Shown piece by piece: positions 33,310 to 39,878 of a DNA stretch of 64,000 nucleotides (position 1 is its first letter; each line of letters begins with the position of its first letter). Under the pieces are notes generated by a model. The model worked only from the letters and a program-made list of their open reading frames with translations. It had not been told where the DNA came from and did not search any database. Location: positions 43,277 through 107,276 of IMG/VR virus record IMGVR_UViG_3300050025_000126. One strand, given 5' to 3'. This DNA is from a virus. The translations under genes and the position numbers were made by a program.

Positions 33310-34741
33310 CTCTAATTACGTCAAATCCTTCTTCGTAGACAAACTTACCGTCTACCCAAACCGGTTGCAAAACGCTTAGGGCTTCTTGTTCTGGTGTTGC
33401 CTGGCTTATTAGTTCAAGCTTACCGTTTGCATTAGGAATCACGGCTAGGCGACCTTTAGCAGAATTCTTCATGCCGTTATCTGTAATTGGCTTCTTGAAA
33501 ATGTCGTAGCCTTTGCCATCGATCTGAACCCAGGTAGCCTTCATGGCGAAACCAAAGGTGTCTCGCGTCACGTATTGATATGTGAAGCTGCCGATACCAA
33601 AGACCATATTGCCAGAAGCAAAGCCTTTCTTGGCCAAACCGTTGCAAATTGCCTCACAGCGCTCAAACGTAATAGAGTCGCCGTAGATGCATCCGATGTG
33701 CTGGTCAAGTAGTCGGTGCCCGGTATTAGTTTCCGTGCCTCCAAAGACGTCCCAGAGGCATTCCACGACGCCTTTATAGGCAGGGCTGCCAACGGCTGCG
33801 TCTGGGTCGCCACAGATAATCTTTACAGGGTCTCCGCTATCTGGCCGAATGACCACTTTGCCATAACGCGCCATAATCCTAGTCTTAAGGGCTGGCAGAA
33901 TCTTGGTGAGAACGGCCCAAAGGTCCCAAGTATCTGACACAATGCTTACAATGCCAGCAGGGTAGAGGTCAAGAAGACGTTCAAAGGTCTGCTGTTCGGA
34001 CATTTCGCCACCAGCACACATGACGCTGTGTTCGGTTGCCGCAACGCTTCCACCAATAAAATAATCTGAAGGTGGAGTATAGTAATCCTCAACAAAATCC
34101 AAGGCCGGAACCGTATCTGTACCGATAAAATACAACAAGTGCCCCGCTCCAGACGACGCAGCCGCTTCAGGACAGCCCATACCACGGAAGCTAAAATCAT
34201 GTCCCTGCCAGCCGACAAACCCATCGGGGCTACCAGTTAGCTTGGCCTTCTCATTCAAAAGCTTGCGCATCCTAGAAGCAGTAGTAGCAGATGTACAAGG
34301 CATCCATAGGACGCAAGACATAATTGTCTCAAAGTAGTTGACCAACCAGGCAAAATCTTTGTGGGTGTTTTCAACTGTCAGCATCGGGCAGCGAAGGGGG
34401 ACCTTAGAACCCTCCTTGACGGCAGAAAACTTGAGAGGCAGGTAACCTAAATTGTGTAGTTCGCGAATGTGGTCTGAGCCAATTTGGTTTGGGCCAAGAT
34501 AGCCATTGACACGCTTGGTATATCGGTCGCAGACTTCATCAACGTTAGAGGTAAAGAACTTGTTCCACTCTGCCATCATGTACTTCTTGAGGAAGAACTG
34601 GAGGCCGAAGAAAACAACCTCGTCCTGGGCAGCGATACGGGACATCCTGGGGGTCCAGTTGCTGTATACAAATTCCGTACATGTAGGATATTGACGCCTA
34701 TGGTCAAATTTGTATCCGTCAATCATAGTTTCTGGCTTCAT
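33287..34741 (-). CDS. Nicotinamide phosphoribosyltransferase family enzyme, probable Namat of NARP1
   Basis: A 484-residue protein with NAMPT-family motifs: GTDTVPALD, AATEHSVM with the catalytic His, and RPDSGDPV with the catalytic Asp. NAMPT joins nicotinamide to PRPP to make NMN. In the phage NARP1 pathway a family member (Namat) instead joins nicotinamide to ADP-ribose-pyrophosphate, restoring NAD+ directly after host defences cleave it. The adjacent, 1-base-overlapping PRPP-synthetase-like gene is the NARP1 partner arrangement. Which substrate this enzyme uses cannot be read from the motifs. Confidence 0.8.
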   Translation of the reverse strand: MKPETMIDGYKFDHRRQYPTCTEFVYSNWTPRMSRIAAQDEVVFFGLQFFLKKYMMAEWNKFFTSNVDEVCDRYTKRVNGYLGPNQIGSDHIRELHNLGYLPLKFSAVKEGSKVPLRCPMLTVENTHKDFAWLVNYFETIMSCVLWMPCTSATTASRMRKLLNEKAKLTGSPDGFVGWQGHDFSFRGMGCPEAAASSGAGHLLYFIGTDTVPALDFVEDYYTPPSDYFIGGSVAATEHSVMCAGGEMSEQQTFERLLDLYPAGIVSIVSDTWDLWAVLTKILPALKTRIMARYGKVVIRPDSGDPVKIICGDPDAAVGSPAYKGVVECLWDVFGGTETNTGHRLLDQHIGCIYGDSITFERCEAICNGLAKKGFASGNMVFGIGSFTYQYVTRDTFGFAMKATWVQIDGKGYDIFKKPITDNGMKNSAKGRLAVIPNANGKLELISQATPEQEALSVLQPVWVDGKFVYEEGFDVIRARALAGL

Positions 34742-35610
34742 TAGTAATTACCTTTCATCAATTGTTCACAAATTTCAATAACTTTTACACCTGGAATGTC
34801 TTCTGGCCGATTTACAATCGAATCAGTAGTATATACGTTTTCAAACCGCTTAGTCAAGGCTTTCGTTCCTTGGCTGAAAATACCGTGAGTTACAAAAAGG
34901 TCCGCATTAATATTGCTCTCTGCTAACTTATCACCGAGGCCTAGAAAGGTTCCTCCACCGTCGCAAATATCATCCACAATCAAAACCTTGTCTGTAGGGG
35001 CAAATGGTTCATGACCAAATCCTGTAATTTTGCCGTCTTTGACATCTCTAGACTTCCAGGCGTGGATAAGAGGAACCTTCATAGCCTTAGCAAACATCCC
35101 AGCACGCTTTTCAGCTCCTGCGTCTGGGCTAACTACCGCGCAATACTTTGGTTGGTAAAAATATCCAGAAAGGTGAAAAGCTATGTCGCTATGGACGACT
35201 TCGCAATTATTGATAAGGCCTGCAATTACCTCAGAGTGTGGGTCCAGGACGATAACCTTCCTAAACTGACGCTCATTAATCATATTAGCTACAGACTTAG
35301 CTGTAAACAAGAAGTCTCCTGTATTGTTCAAACGGTCTTGTCGTGCTCCTGGAACCGAGGGAAGGACGAGTGTTGGCAGGTCGTATCCACGCCACTTAAA
35401 GGCATCTACAAAAAACAATGCAGCAAGTAAATCTGTCATTGTAAGAGGCCTTACGAGGATAGATTTAAGGCTACCTTCAAATGGCCGAGCCTGACCCATA
35501 ACGTAATACTTTGGGTGTTGTACAATAGGAACATTGTCAGGATAGACGTTGTTGTCGATCTCGATAATTTGATTGGTGTTTGTTAGAGCGTGGATTCTTA
35601 CGTTTTTCAT
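34741..35610 (-). CDS. Ribose-phosphate pyrophosphokinase family enzyme, probable Adps of NARP1
   Basis: A 289-residue protein of the PRPP synthetase family: DLLAALFFVDAFK, PSVPGARQDR, VLDPHSEVI, SPDAGAEKRA and the PRPP loop VLIVDDICDGGGT. PRPP synthetase transfers pyrophosphate from ATP to ribose-5-phosphate; the NARP1 relative Adps does this to ADP-ribose. It precedes and overlaps the NAMPT-family gene by one base (ATGA-like junction), so the two are made together. The pair should keep NAD+ available during infection. Confidence 0.8.
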   Translation of the reverse strand: MKNVRIHALTNTNQIIEIDNNVYPDNVPIVQHPKYYVMGQARPFEGSLKSILVRPLTMTDLLAALFFVDAFKWRGYDLPTLVLPSVPGARQDRLNNTGDFLFTAKSVANMINERQFRKVIVLDPHSEVIAGLINNCEVVHSDIAFHLSGYFYQPKYCAVVSPDAGAEKRAGMFAKAMKVPLIHAWKSRDVKDGKITGFGHEPFAPTDKVLIVDDICDGGGTFLGLGDKLAESNINADLFVTHGIFSQGTKALTKRFENVYTTDSIVNRPEDIPGVKVIEICEQLMKGNY

Positions 35611-35624
35611 GGACGTACTCTACC

Positions 35625-35921
35625 TTATTTCTTGTCTTTTGGCAAGTCTTTTATTCGATAGGTTGCCGGTTTGTCATTACTGTAAATCTGAACTAGAAGC
35701 GGGGTATTGGGGCGGTCGTGTCCCTCATGATCCTGGCAAATCTTATTCCAAATCCTTACCGCTTCATAAAGAGTTCTTGCCTTCGATTGCCACGAGAAGG
35801 TACATTTAGGATTGGAGCAAAAGATAAGAATAGTTCCCTTGCCATCAATTCTAATTCCCCAGCCGCAAGTACACTTCGGGCAGTTAGAGGGCTCATTCCA
35901 TTCGACAAGTTTAGTCGGCAT
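35625..35921 (-). CDS. Lar-like (restriction alleviation) zinc protein
   Basis: A 98-residue protein with a CPKC (residues about 14-17) and a second Cys pair (CSNPKC), followed by ALYEAVRIWN, close to the A-V-x-x-W-N tail of the Lar restriction alleviation family (CP.CG ... A...AI..WN). Lar proteins modulate type I restriction; many phage members are uncharacterised. The zinc-binding and WN motifs are visible; the antirestriction role is inferred. Its ATG overlaps the end of the 30-residue gene upstream. Confidence 0.6.
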   Translation of the reverse strand: MPTKLVEWNEPSNCPKCTCGWGIRIDGKGTILIFCSNPKCTFSWQSKARTLYEAVRIWNKICQDHEGHDRPNTPLLVQIYSNDKPATYRIKDLPKDKK

Positions 35922-36003
35922 ACTTCTTTAACATTTTTCTCATTGCTTGAATATCTTTCAATAGGCGGTATTGCCATACGTTTAGGTTGACCTTGCTGTC
36001 CAT
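35911..36003 (-). CDS. Small protein, 30 residues, possibly leaderless
   Basis: ATG 36003 to TAA 35911, encoding MDSKVNLNVWQYRLLKDIQA and ten more residues ending KKYAD, an amphipathic basic helix. It overlaps the Lar-like start by 11 bases. The promoter -10 box (36010-36015) ends only 6 bases before the ATG, so transcription would begin at or beside the start codon. Function unknown. Confidence 0.5.
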   Translation of the reverse strand: MDSKVNLNVWQYRLLKDIQAMRKMLKKYAD

Positions 36004-36009
36004 GATCAC

Positions 36010-36049
36010 ATTATAGTATTTTAGATACAAATAGTCAACAACAATCTTA
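36010..36049. promoter_or_regulatory. Divergent early/late promoter with GTCAACAACAATCTT
   Basis: Minus strand: TTGACT (36033-36038), 17-base spacer, TATAAT (36010-36015), for the 30-residue/Lar/NAD unit. Plus strand: GTCAACAACAATCTTA (36034-36049), 5 bases before the HNH gene ATG at 36055. Confidence 0.65.
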
Positions 36050-36054
36050 CAGCT

Positions 36055-36681
36055 ATGAATGAAATTGCCCCCATAGAAGGTCTATATCAAGTTTTGTTAA
36101 AGTGGTGCCCCAAATGTAAACTAGAAAAACCTGTTGATATGTTTGGTAAAAGCCGAAGGACAAAAGACGGATTACGCTGGTGTTGTAAATTGTGTAATAA
36201 CATATCTTCGATAGCGTACAACGAAGCTCACCCGGACCAGATAATCGCGAGTAAAAAATTGTGGCGTGAAAACAACAAAGATCGAATTCTAGCCAAATCA
36301 AGATTATGGCGCCATGCTAATAAGCCAAAGATAAACGCAAGAGAAAAAAACCGAAGACTGACAGACCCACAACATAAACTGTCGAGCAACCTAAGATGTA
36401 GGGTTAACGCAGCTATTAAAAGTGGTCGCAAGGCTGGCTCTGCTGTAAGAGATTGTGGATGCTCTATGGAGTTTCTGAAAGCTTATTTGGAGGCCAAATT
36501 TCAGCCAGGCATGAGTTGGGGCAATTGGGGACGCAAGGGTTGGCATATCGATCACATCACCCCGTTAGACGCCTTTGACCTTACCAATCGTGAACAATTT
36601 TTAACAGCAAACCACTACACCAATCTTCAACCTTTGTGGTGGCAAGATAATTTATCAAAACATAATTCGATTAATTTATGA
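36055..36681 (+). CDS. HNH endonuclease with N-terminal zinc ribbon
   Basis: A 208-residue protein. The N-terminus has CPKCKLEKPVDMF ... CCKLCN, a zinc ribbon of the type tripled in the protein at 5309. The C-terminus WHIDHITPLDAFDL ... LQPLWWQDNLSKHN is a HNH core with the catalytic DH. Basic in between. A free-standing mobile nuclease on the plus strand in a minus-strand region, with its own late-type element. Converges with the RNA ligase gene 3 bases away. Confidence 0.8.
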   Translation: MNEIAPIEGLYQVLLKWCPKCKLEKPVDMFGKSRRTKDGLRWCCKLCNNISSIAYNEAHPDQIIASKKLWRENNKDRILAKSRLWRHANKPKINAREKNRRLTDPQHKLSSNLRCRVNAAIKSGRKAGSAVRDCGCSMEFLKAYLEAKFQPGMSWGNWGRKGWHIDHITPLDAFDLTNREQFLTANHYTNLQPLWWQDNLSKHNSINL

Positions 36682-36683
36682 CT

Positions 36684-37787
36684 TTATTCAGTTATACCGA
36701 TTAGTTTCATGTATGCGCCTAGAGACAGTTTAGGTGATGTCAGACATTGAGCGGCTGACGCTCCGGTCTTGCGCATCTGGAAGAGAATAGAGGCGAACGG
36801 ATACTTGGTAGCTTCCAGGGCGAATTCCTTTTGGTTCTCAATATGCTTGATAGACTGATATGCCATAAATGCCGTGAAGCGACAATTAGCGTCTAGCTCG
36901 AAAATCTCGTCAAAAATCTTCCTCAATTCTGGGAAGCTATTGAGGGCCAACCCAAATTCAGAGGCTTCCCCCTTCCTAATTATTTCGCACATTCTCTTCT
37001 TGGACAAAGAGTCCTTGGCGTGGTGCAACATAACGTAGGCTGGCGACTTGATTTTAACACGGTTGAAATTGGCGTCAACTACAACGTACCCCTCGTGCTC
37101 CAAAGGATTAAGGGCTTCTGCTGCTTTGATACAATCATCAACAGAATGGAGAGGAAAGCTCTTAGGACAGGGGGTGTTGAGCTTATGTCCTAGCCCCAGC
37201 ATATTGGGAGTTAGCTCCTGTAGAGTGGTGTTGTCCCTAGCTCCTAGTAGCCAAATTTTACAATCCTTATGGTCGACTACAACCCTATTGAAAGGTGTGG
37301 TTAGTTCAAAAATCCAGGTGTAGCTTGGGCCTAAAAATTCAATCGTTGCTTTTTGGGCTTTAACAGTCTCCCAGAATAGCTCCTTGAAGGTCTTGCCAAA
37401 GCCGTTTACTTCACCAGATGCGTCAGGGGTTCCAGATGTTGCAATGTGCCACTTGTTGTCGTAATGGTAAAGCAGAATGAGGCTTCCGTCAATTTTTTCT
37501 TGCACCTCCGCAGTAAGCCAGTCGATGTTTGCGGCTAATGATTCGCTCTGGTTGTGGATTTTTTTAAATCCCATTGCCACAACGTTCCAATTGTCCGATT
37601 CGTCAAGTATGATTCCTCGGGCCTCTTGAACGATAGGCTCTTTGAACGGTGAGTCAATTTGATTATATTTAAAAAGACAAAGCTGCGGGTATTCACCGTG
37701 GCGCTTACAATCAATAGCAAAACGAGACTTTAGCTCTTCGATGCCATTTGGCGTTTCTCGTAAGAATTTTTGAGTTTCTAGTTCCAT
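36684..37787 (-). CDS. RNA ligase, T4 Rnl1 family
   Basis: A 367-residue protein. Motif I EKIDGSL places the AMP-accepting Lys at 98; the upstream KKIHNQSE and the downstream WIFELTTP and EGYVV, VKIKS segments fit motifs Ia, IIIa, IV and V. T4 Rnl1 repairs tRNA cut by host anticodon nucleases, together with a kinase-phosphatase. The adjacent second RNA ligase, tRNA cluster and HAD phosphatase support an RNA repair role. No overlap with the neighbour at 37843. Confidence 0.8.
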   Translation of the reverse strand: MELETQKFLRETPNGIEELKSRFAIDCKRHGEYPQLCLFKYNQIDSPFKEPIVQEARGIILDESDNWNVVAMGFKKIHNQSESLAANIDWLTAEVQEKIDGSLILLYHYDNKWHIATSGTPDASGEVNGFGKTFKELFWETVKAQKATIEFLGPSYTWIFELTTPFNRVVVDHKDCKIWLLGARDNTTLQELTPNMLGLGHKLNTPCPKSFPLHSVDDCIKAAEALNPLEHEGYVVVDANFNRVKIKSPAYVMLHHAKDSLSKKRMCEIIRKGEASEFGLALNSFPELRKIFDEIFELDANCRFTAFMAYQSIKHIENQKEFALEATKYPFASILFQMRKTGASAAQCLTSPKLSLGAYMKLIGITE

Positions 37788-37842
37788 GATTCTGTGATTC
37801 TTTTAATTAACGCTTCCAAATATCTTCAAAAATACAAGGGAA

Positions 37843-38826
37843 TTAAGCACTCTTTCTCAAAAGATACCCCTCGCCAATCATCTTTAGGATAACTCTGCCG
37901 CACTTGTGGTCCCATCGCTCTTTAATGGGCCGTGCAACGAACCCCTCTCGCACGTGGTCAGCGTTCGGCAATGTCGTCTTGCCTTCGGCCAAGGACAGTA
38001 AATTTTGCGTCCAAGGGCCTCTGTATAGCTCTGGAGCTGTATTGAGGTCTAGCTTAGATATTAGAGCCCTGAAATCGTCATAGTCTAAGTAACGCCGTGT
38101 GTTTACATACATTGCGTCAAAGCAAATAAGTTTAACGCCAGAAGTAATACCATAACGCAAGTCTTGAACCTGGCCGTAAGCCTCTCCATAAACAGCAATG
38201 TCTGGAATAGTAGCTAATTTTTCTTGCAAAAAGTAATCTGACGCCAACTTCCACCACAAATTACGTTCGTCAAACTTTTTAACGTTCTTGTGCGATCCAA
38301 CCCACAACCGGTTGTTTTTAAACAGGAACCTTGAGTTTGATCCGTGTACCTTCTCGGTTAAGACCACTTCCTCACCCGTAACAAAGACCCCCTTATGCTT
38401 CCTAAGCCCCTCAATGTCAGTATAGACAGGTAGGAACCCTGGGTCAGATTCGTTTTCGGTATTCATATATTCAGCCCGGTCTAGTTCTGGCTCCCACTTT
38501 TCAATGCCGAGCACCTTTTGGACGTTTTGGCCCTCTATCCATTCTGGCAAAGCCTTGGTAAATAGCCCCATAGAAAATACACCACGAAGCTTCCTGGCCT
38601 TAATGCGTCGGTGACCACTTAGAAAGGCCCATTCAGGCGAATCTGGCACAATAGAGTCAACTGGCACATAAGTTGCAAGCTGGCCTTCTTCAAAGTCTCC
38701 TGTGCGAAAAATAACAGGATACCCTAGCTCCTTATCCCCATCAATATAGGTAATAGACAAGGTATCAGCGTTAGGGTGCTTTTCTACTGGGCCTATTTTT
38801 ACGACTCTTACATTAAATTCACTCAT
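37843..38826 (-). CDS. RNA ligase with N-terminal OB-like domain (Rnl5/DraRnl-like)
   Basis: I choose the ATG at 38826 (327 residues); the longer frame runs into the tRNA cluster. The N-terminal 110 residues (VVKIGPVEKHPNADTLSI ... RTGDFEEGQLATYVPVDSIV) resemble the OB-like domain of Deinococcus RNA ligase and tRNA-binding domains. The ligase core has motif I TEKVHGSN (Lys about 159), VYGEAYG (motif III), EGFVARP (motif IV) and KCGRVILKMI (motif V). Such ligases seal 3'-OH/5'-P nicks in RNA. It is the first gene downstream of the RNA cluster. Confidence 0.8.
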   Translation of the reverse strand: MSEFNVRVVKIGPVEKHPNADTLSITYIDGDKELGYPVIFRTGDFEEGQLATYVPVDSIVPDSPEWAFLSGHRRIKARKLRGVFSMGLFTKALPEWIEGQNVQKVLGIEKWEPELDRAEYMNTENESDPGFLPVYTDIEGLRKHKGVFVTGEEVVLTEKVHGSNSRFLFKNNRLWVGSHKNVKKFDERNLWWKLASDYFLQEKLATIPDIAVYGEAYGQVQDLRYGITSGVKLICFDAMYVNTRRYLDYDDFRALISKLDLNTAPELYRGPWTQNLLSLAEGKTTLPNADHVREGFVARPIKERWDHKCGRVILKMIGEGYLLRKSA

Positions 38827-38839
38827 ATTTATCCTTTTG

Positions 38840-38927
38840 TAGAGGTAGTAGGAGTTGAACCTACACAAACCTTGTTAGGGTCTCACGTTTATAGAACATG
38901 GGCTTTAACCAATTAAGCTATACCTCT
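38840..38927 (-). tRNA. Type II tRNA, loop TCTATAA (UAU by position), identity uncertain
   Basis: 88 bases with complete arms: acceptor AGAGGTA/TACCTCT, D-arm GCTT/AAGC with GG, anticodon stem CATGT/ACGTG (one G-U), T-arm GTAGG-TTCAACT-CCTAC, and a 19-base variable arm. By standard numbering the loop TCTATAA gives anticodon UAU but puts C, not U, at position 33. If the loop is read one base later, U33-CUA would be an amber-reading anticodon. No encoded CCA. Confidence 0.7.
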
Positions 38928-38944
38928 GAAATAATTAAGTTTTT

Positions 38945-39018
38945 GTGACCCCAACAAGATTCGGACCCACGATTTTTCAATTATAGATTGAAAGCCTTAA
39001 CCGCTTGGCCACACCTCA
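38945..39018 (-). tRNA. tRNA-like gene, good 5' half, defective 3' half
   Basis: D-arm GCC-AAGCGGTTAA-GGC (38994-39009) and anticodon arm TTCAA-TCTATAA-TTGAA (38976-38992) are intact and resemble Gln-type tRNAs; the loop equals that of the neighbouring tRNA. The T-arm pairs almost only by G-U, and the expected acceptor strands do not pair. Likely a damaged tRNA or one completed from elsewhere. Confidence 0.45.
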
Positions 39019-39151
39019 GTATTGGTGCCCGATTTTTCGTCACGAGCAACGCTACCAGCACAAGCCACCTATAGACGGTGTAGAGCGTTAGACTGGTAAG
39101 GTGATCAACCGCCAAATCTACTGCCGTGCTTACCTAACTTTTCATTAAGCG
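39019..39151 (-). ncRNA. Gene-free structured stretch ending in CACCA
   Basis: No ORF. The minus strand carries a 6-bp GGTAAG/CTTACC stem, a possible 7-bp AGCACGG/TTGTGCT pair 74 bases apart, a CACC-GTCTATA-GGTG hairpin, and a terminal GGGCACCA like an encoded tRNA end. No full cloverleaf can be drawn. Confidence 0.3.
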
Positions 39152-39225
39152 TGACGCCACCAAGACTCGAACTTGGGACCTACGGTTTAGGAAACCGTTG
39201 CTCTTTCCGGCTGAGCTATGACGCC
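39152..39225 (-). tRNA. tRNA-Arg(CCU)
   Basis: 74 bases, standard cloverleaf: acceptor GGCGTCA/TGGCGTC (two G-U), D-arm GCTC..GAGC, anticodon arm ACGGT-TTCCTAA-ACCGT with anticodon CCU reading AGG, T-arm CCAAG-TTCGAGT-CTTGG. CCA is not encoded. The best-formed tRNA in the window. Confidence 0.9.
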
Positions 39226-39286
39226 AAAATAGGAGCAGGAGACTAACCGACTGTCTTACAGCTTCCCGTATGCGAACGCATCTTGT

Positions 39287-39310
39287 TTGGCTGCCAGGGA
39301 TTGAACCTGG
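39287..39310 (-). pseudogene. tRNA 3'-end fragment (T-arm and acceptor strand)
   Basis: T-arm CCAGG-TTCAATC-CCTGG followed by CAGCCAA, a tRNA 3' half. The 5' half cannot exist here because tRNA-Phe ends 13 bases upstream. Probably a remnant, or half of a permuted or recombined tRNA. Confidence 0.45.
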
Positions 39311-39322
39311 GTTCCCGCTTTG

Positions 39323-39396
39323 CCCCTCCCCGTAGAATCGAACTACGACCTCTGCCTTTTCAGGGCAGCGCTCTAACCAATTGAGCTAGTGGAGGG
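39323..39396 (-). tRNA. tRNA-Phe(GAA)
   Basis: 74 bases: acceptor CCCTCC/GGAGGG, D-arm GCTC-AATTGGTTA-GAGC, anticodon arm CTGCC-CTGAAAA-GGCAG with anticodon GAA, T-arm CGTAG-TTCGATT-CTACG. The seventh acceptor pair is A-G and there is one extra base before the D-arm. CCA not encoded. Confidence 0.85.
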
Positions 39397-39504
39397 AAAT
39401 TGGTGCGCGCCGCACTGTTGGATTATGCTATCCTAATTGTTAAATGGTTGCAACCAATATTTACAATTATGGATCAGGATTGTCACCTGAATCTGCGCGT
39501 TTGT
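39397..39504 (-). ncRNA. Gene-free structured stretch ending in CACCA
   Basis: Contains hairpins GTGCG/CGCAC (39403-39415), the palindrome TGGTTGCAACCA (39445-39456) and a 5+7+5 stem-loop (39474-39490). The 3' end reads GCGCGCACCA just before tRNA-Phe. Not a standard tRNA. Confidence 0.3.
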
Positions 39505-39644
39505 GATATGAATAGGAGTTGCACCCAGCCGAAGATACCTTCATCTTAAATGTACCTCTCTTCGGTTCAACTGCTTGAATCTAGCGGCGATCACTCCGCG
39601 TAGTCATTCAAGCCGTAGCAGATTCTACTCTGCCAGTTCATACC
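39505..39644 (-). ncRNA. 140-base five-helix RNA, tRNA-like at its 3' end
   Basis: First element after the promoter at 39668-39696. Helices: closing 39505-39511 with 39638-39644 (7 bp, one G-U); 39618-39622 with 39629-39633; 39573-39580 with 39606-39613 (8 bp perfect) with inner GCGG/CCGC; 39529-39535 with 39559-39565 (7 bp perfect); and a T-arm-like hairpin with loop TGCAACT. This is twice the size of a tRNA with enlarged arms. No ORF of note inside. Confidence 0.5.
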
Positions 39645-39667
39645 GTTATTTTGTTTTCGATTTATGT

Positions 39668-39696
39668 ATACTAACCTATCCCCAACCCACTGTCAA
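39668..39696 (-). promoter_or_regulatory. Sigma70-like promoter of the RNA cluster
   Basis: TTGACA (39691-39696), 17-base spacer, TAGTAT (39668-39673), minus strand. Expected start about 39661, some 17 bases before the 140-base RNA, so the cluster 39644-38840 is probably one early transcript. Confidence 0.7.
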
Positions 39697-39699
39697 CTT

Positions 39700-39876
39700 T
39701 TATTTTCCCCAAACTAAATCTAATTCTTCTTCAGTCAAAGGCACAAGTTCTCCGTCTACCTTCTTAAAATAATGCCCGCTGCCTTGACGCAACTTACCTG
39801 GAGAACAATCGCCGCCGTTTTTCATAAATTCATCAATAATTCTACAAACTTGCTCGGTTTCTTCCTTAGTAGGCAT
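39700..39876 (-). CDS. Small hypothetical protein
   Basis: I choose the ATG at 39876 (58 residues), two bases after the stop of the HAD gene; a longer frame to 39969 would overlap that gene by 91 bases. The protein is helical then charged (MPTKEETEQVCRIIDEFM ... LTEEELDLVWGK). No family recognised. Its stop lies next to the RNA-cluster promoter. Confidence 0.55.
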   Translation of the reverse strand: MPTKEETEQVCRIIDEFMKNGGDCSPGKLRQGSGHYFKKVDGELVPLTEEELDLVWGK

Positions 39877-39878
39877 GG

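Noticed and set aside
39019-39151. Full 74-base tRNA between AGCACGG and TTGTGCT
   Set aside because: The acceptor pairs and length fit, but no D-arm or anticodon arm can be formed and the T-loop is wrong.
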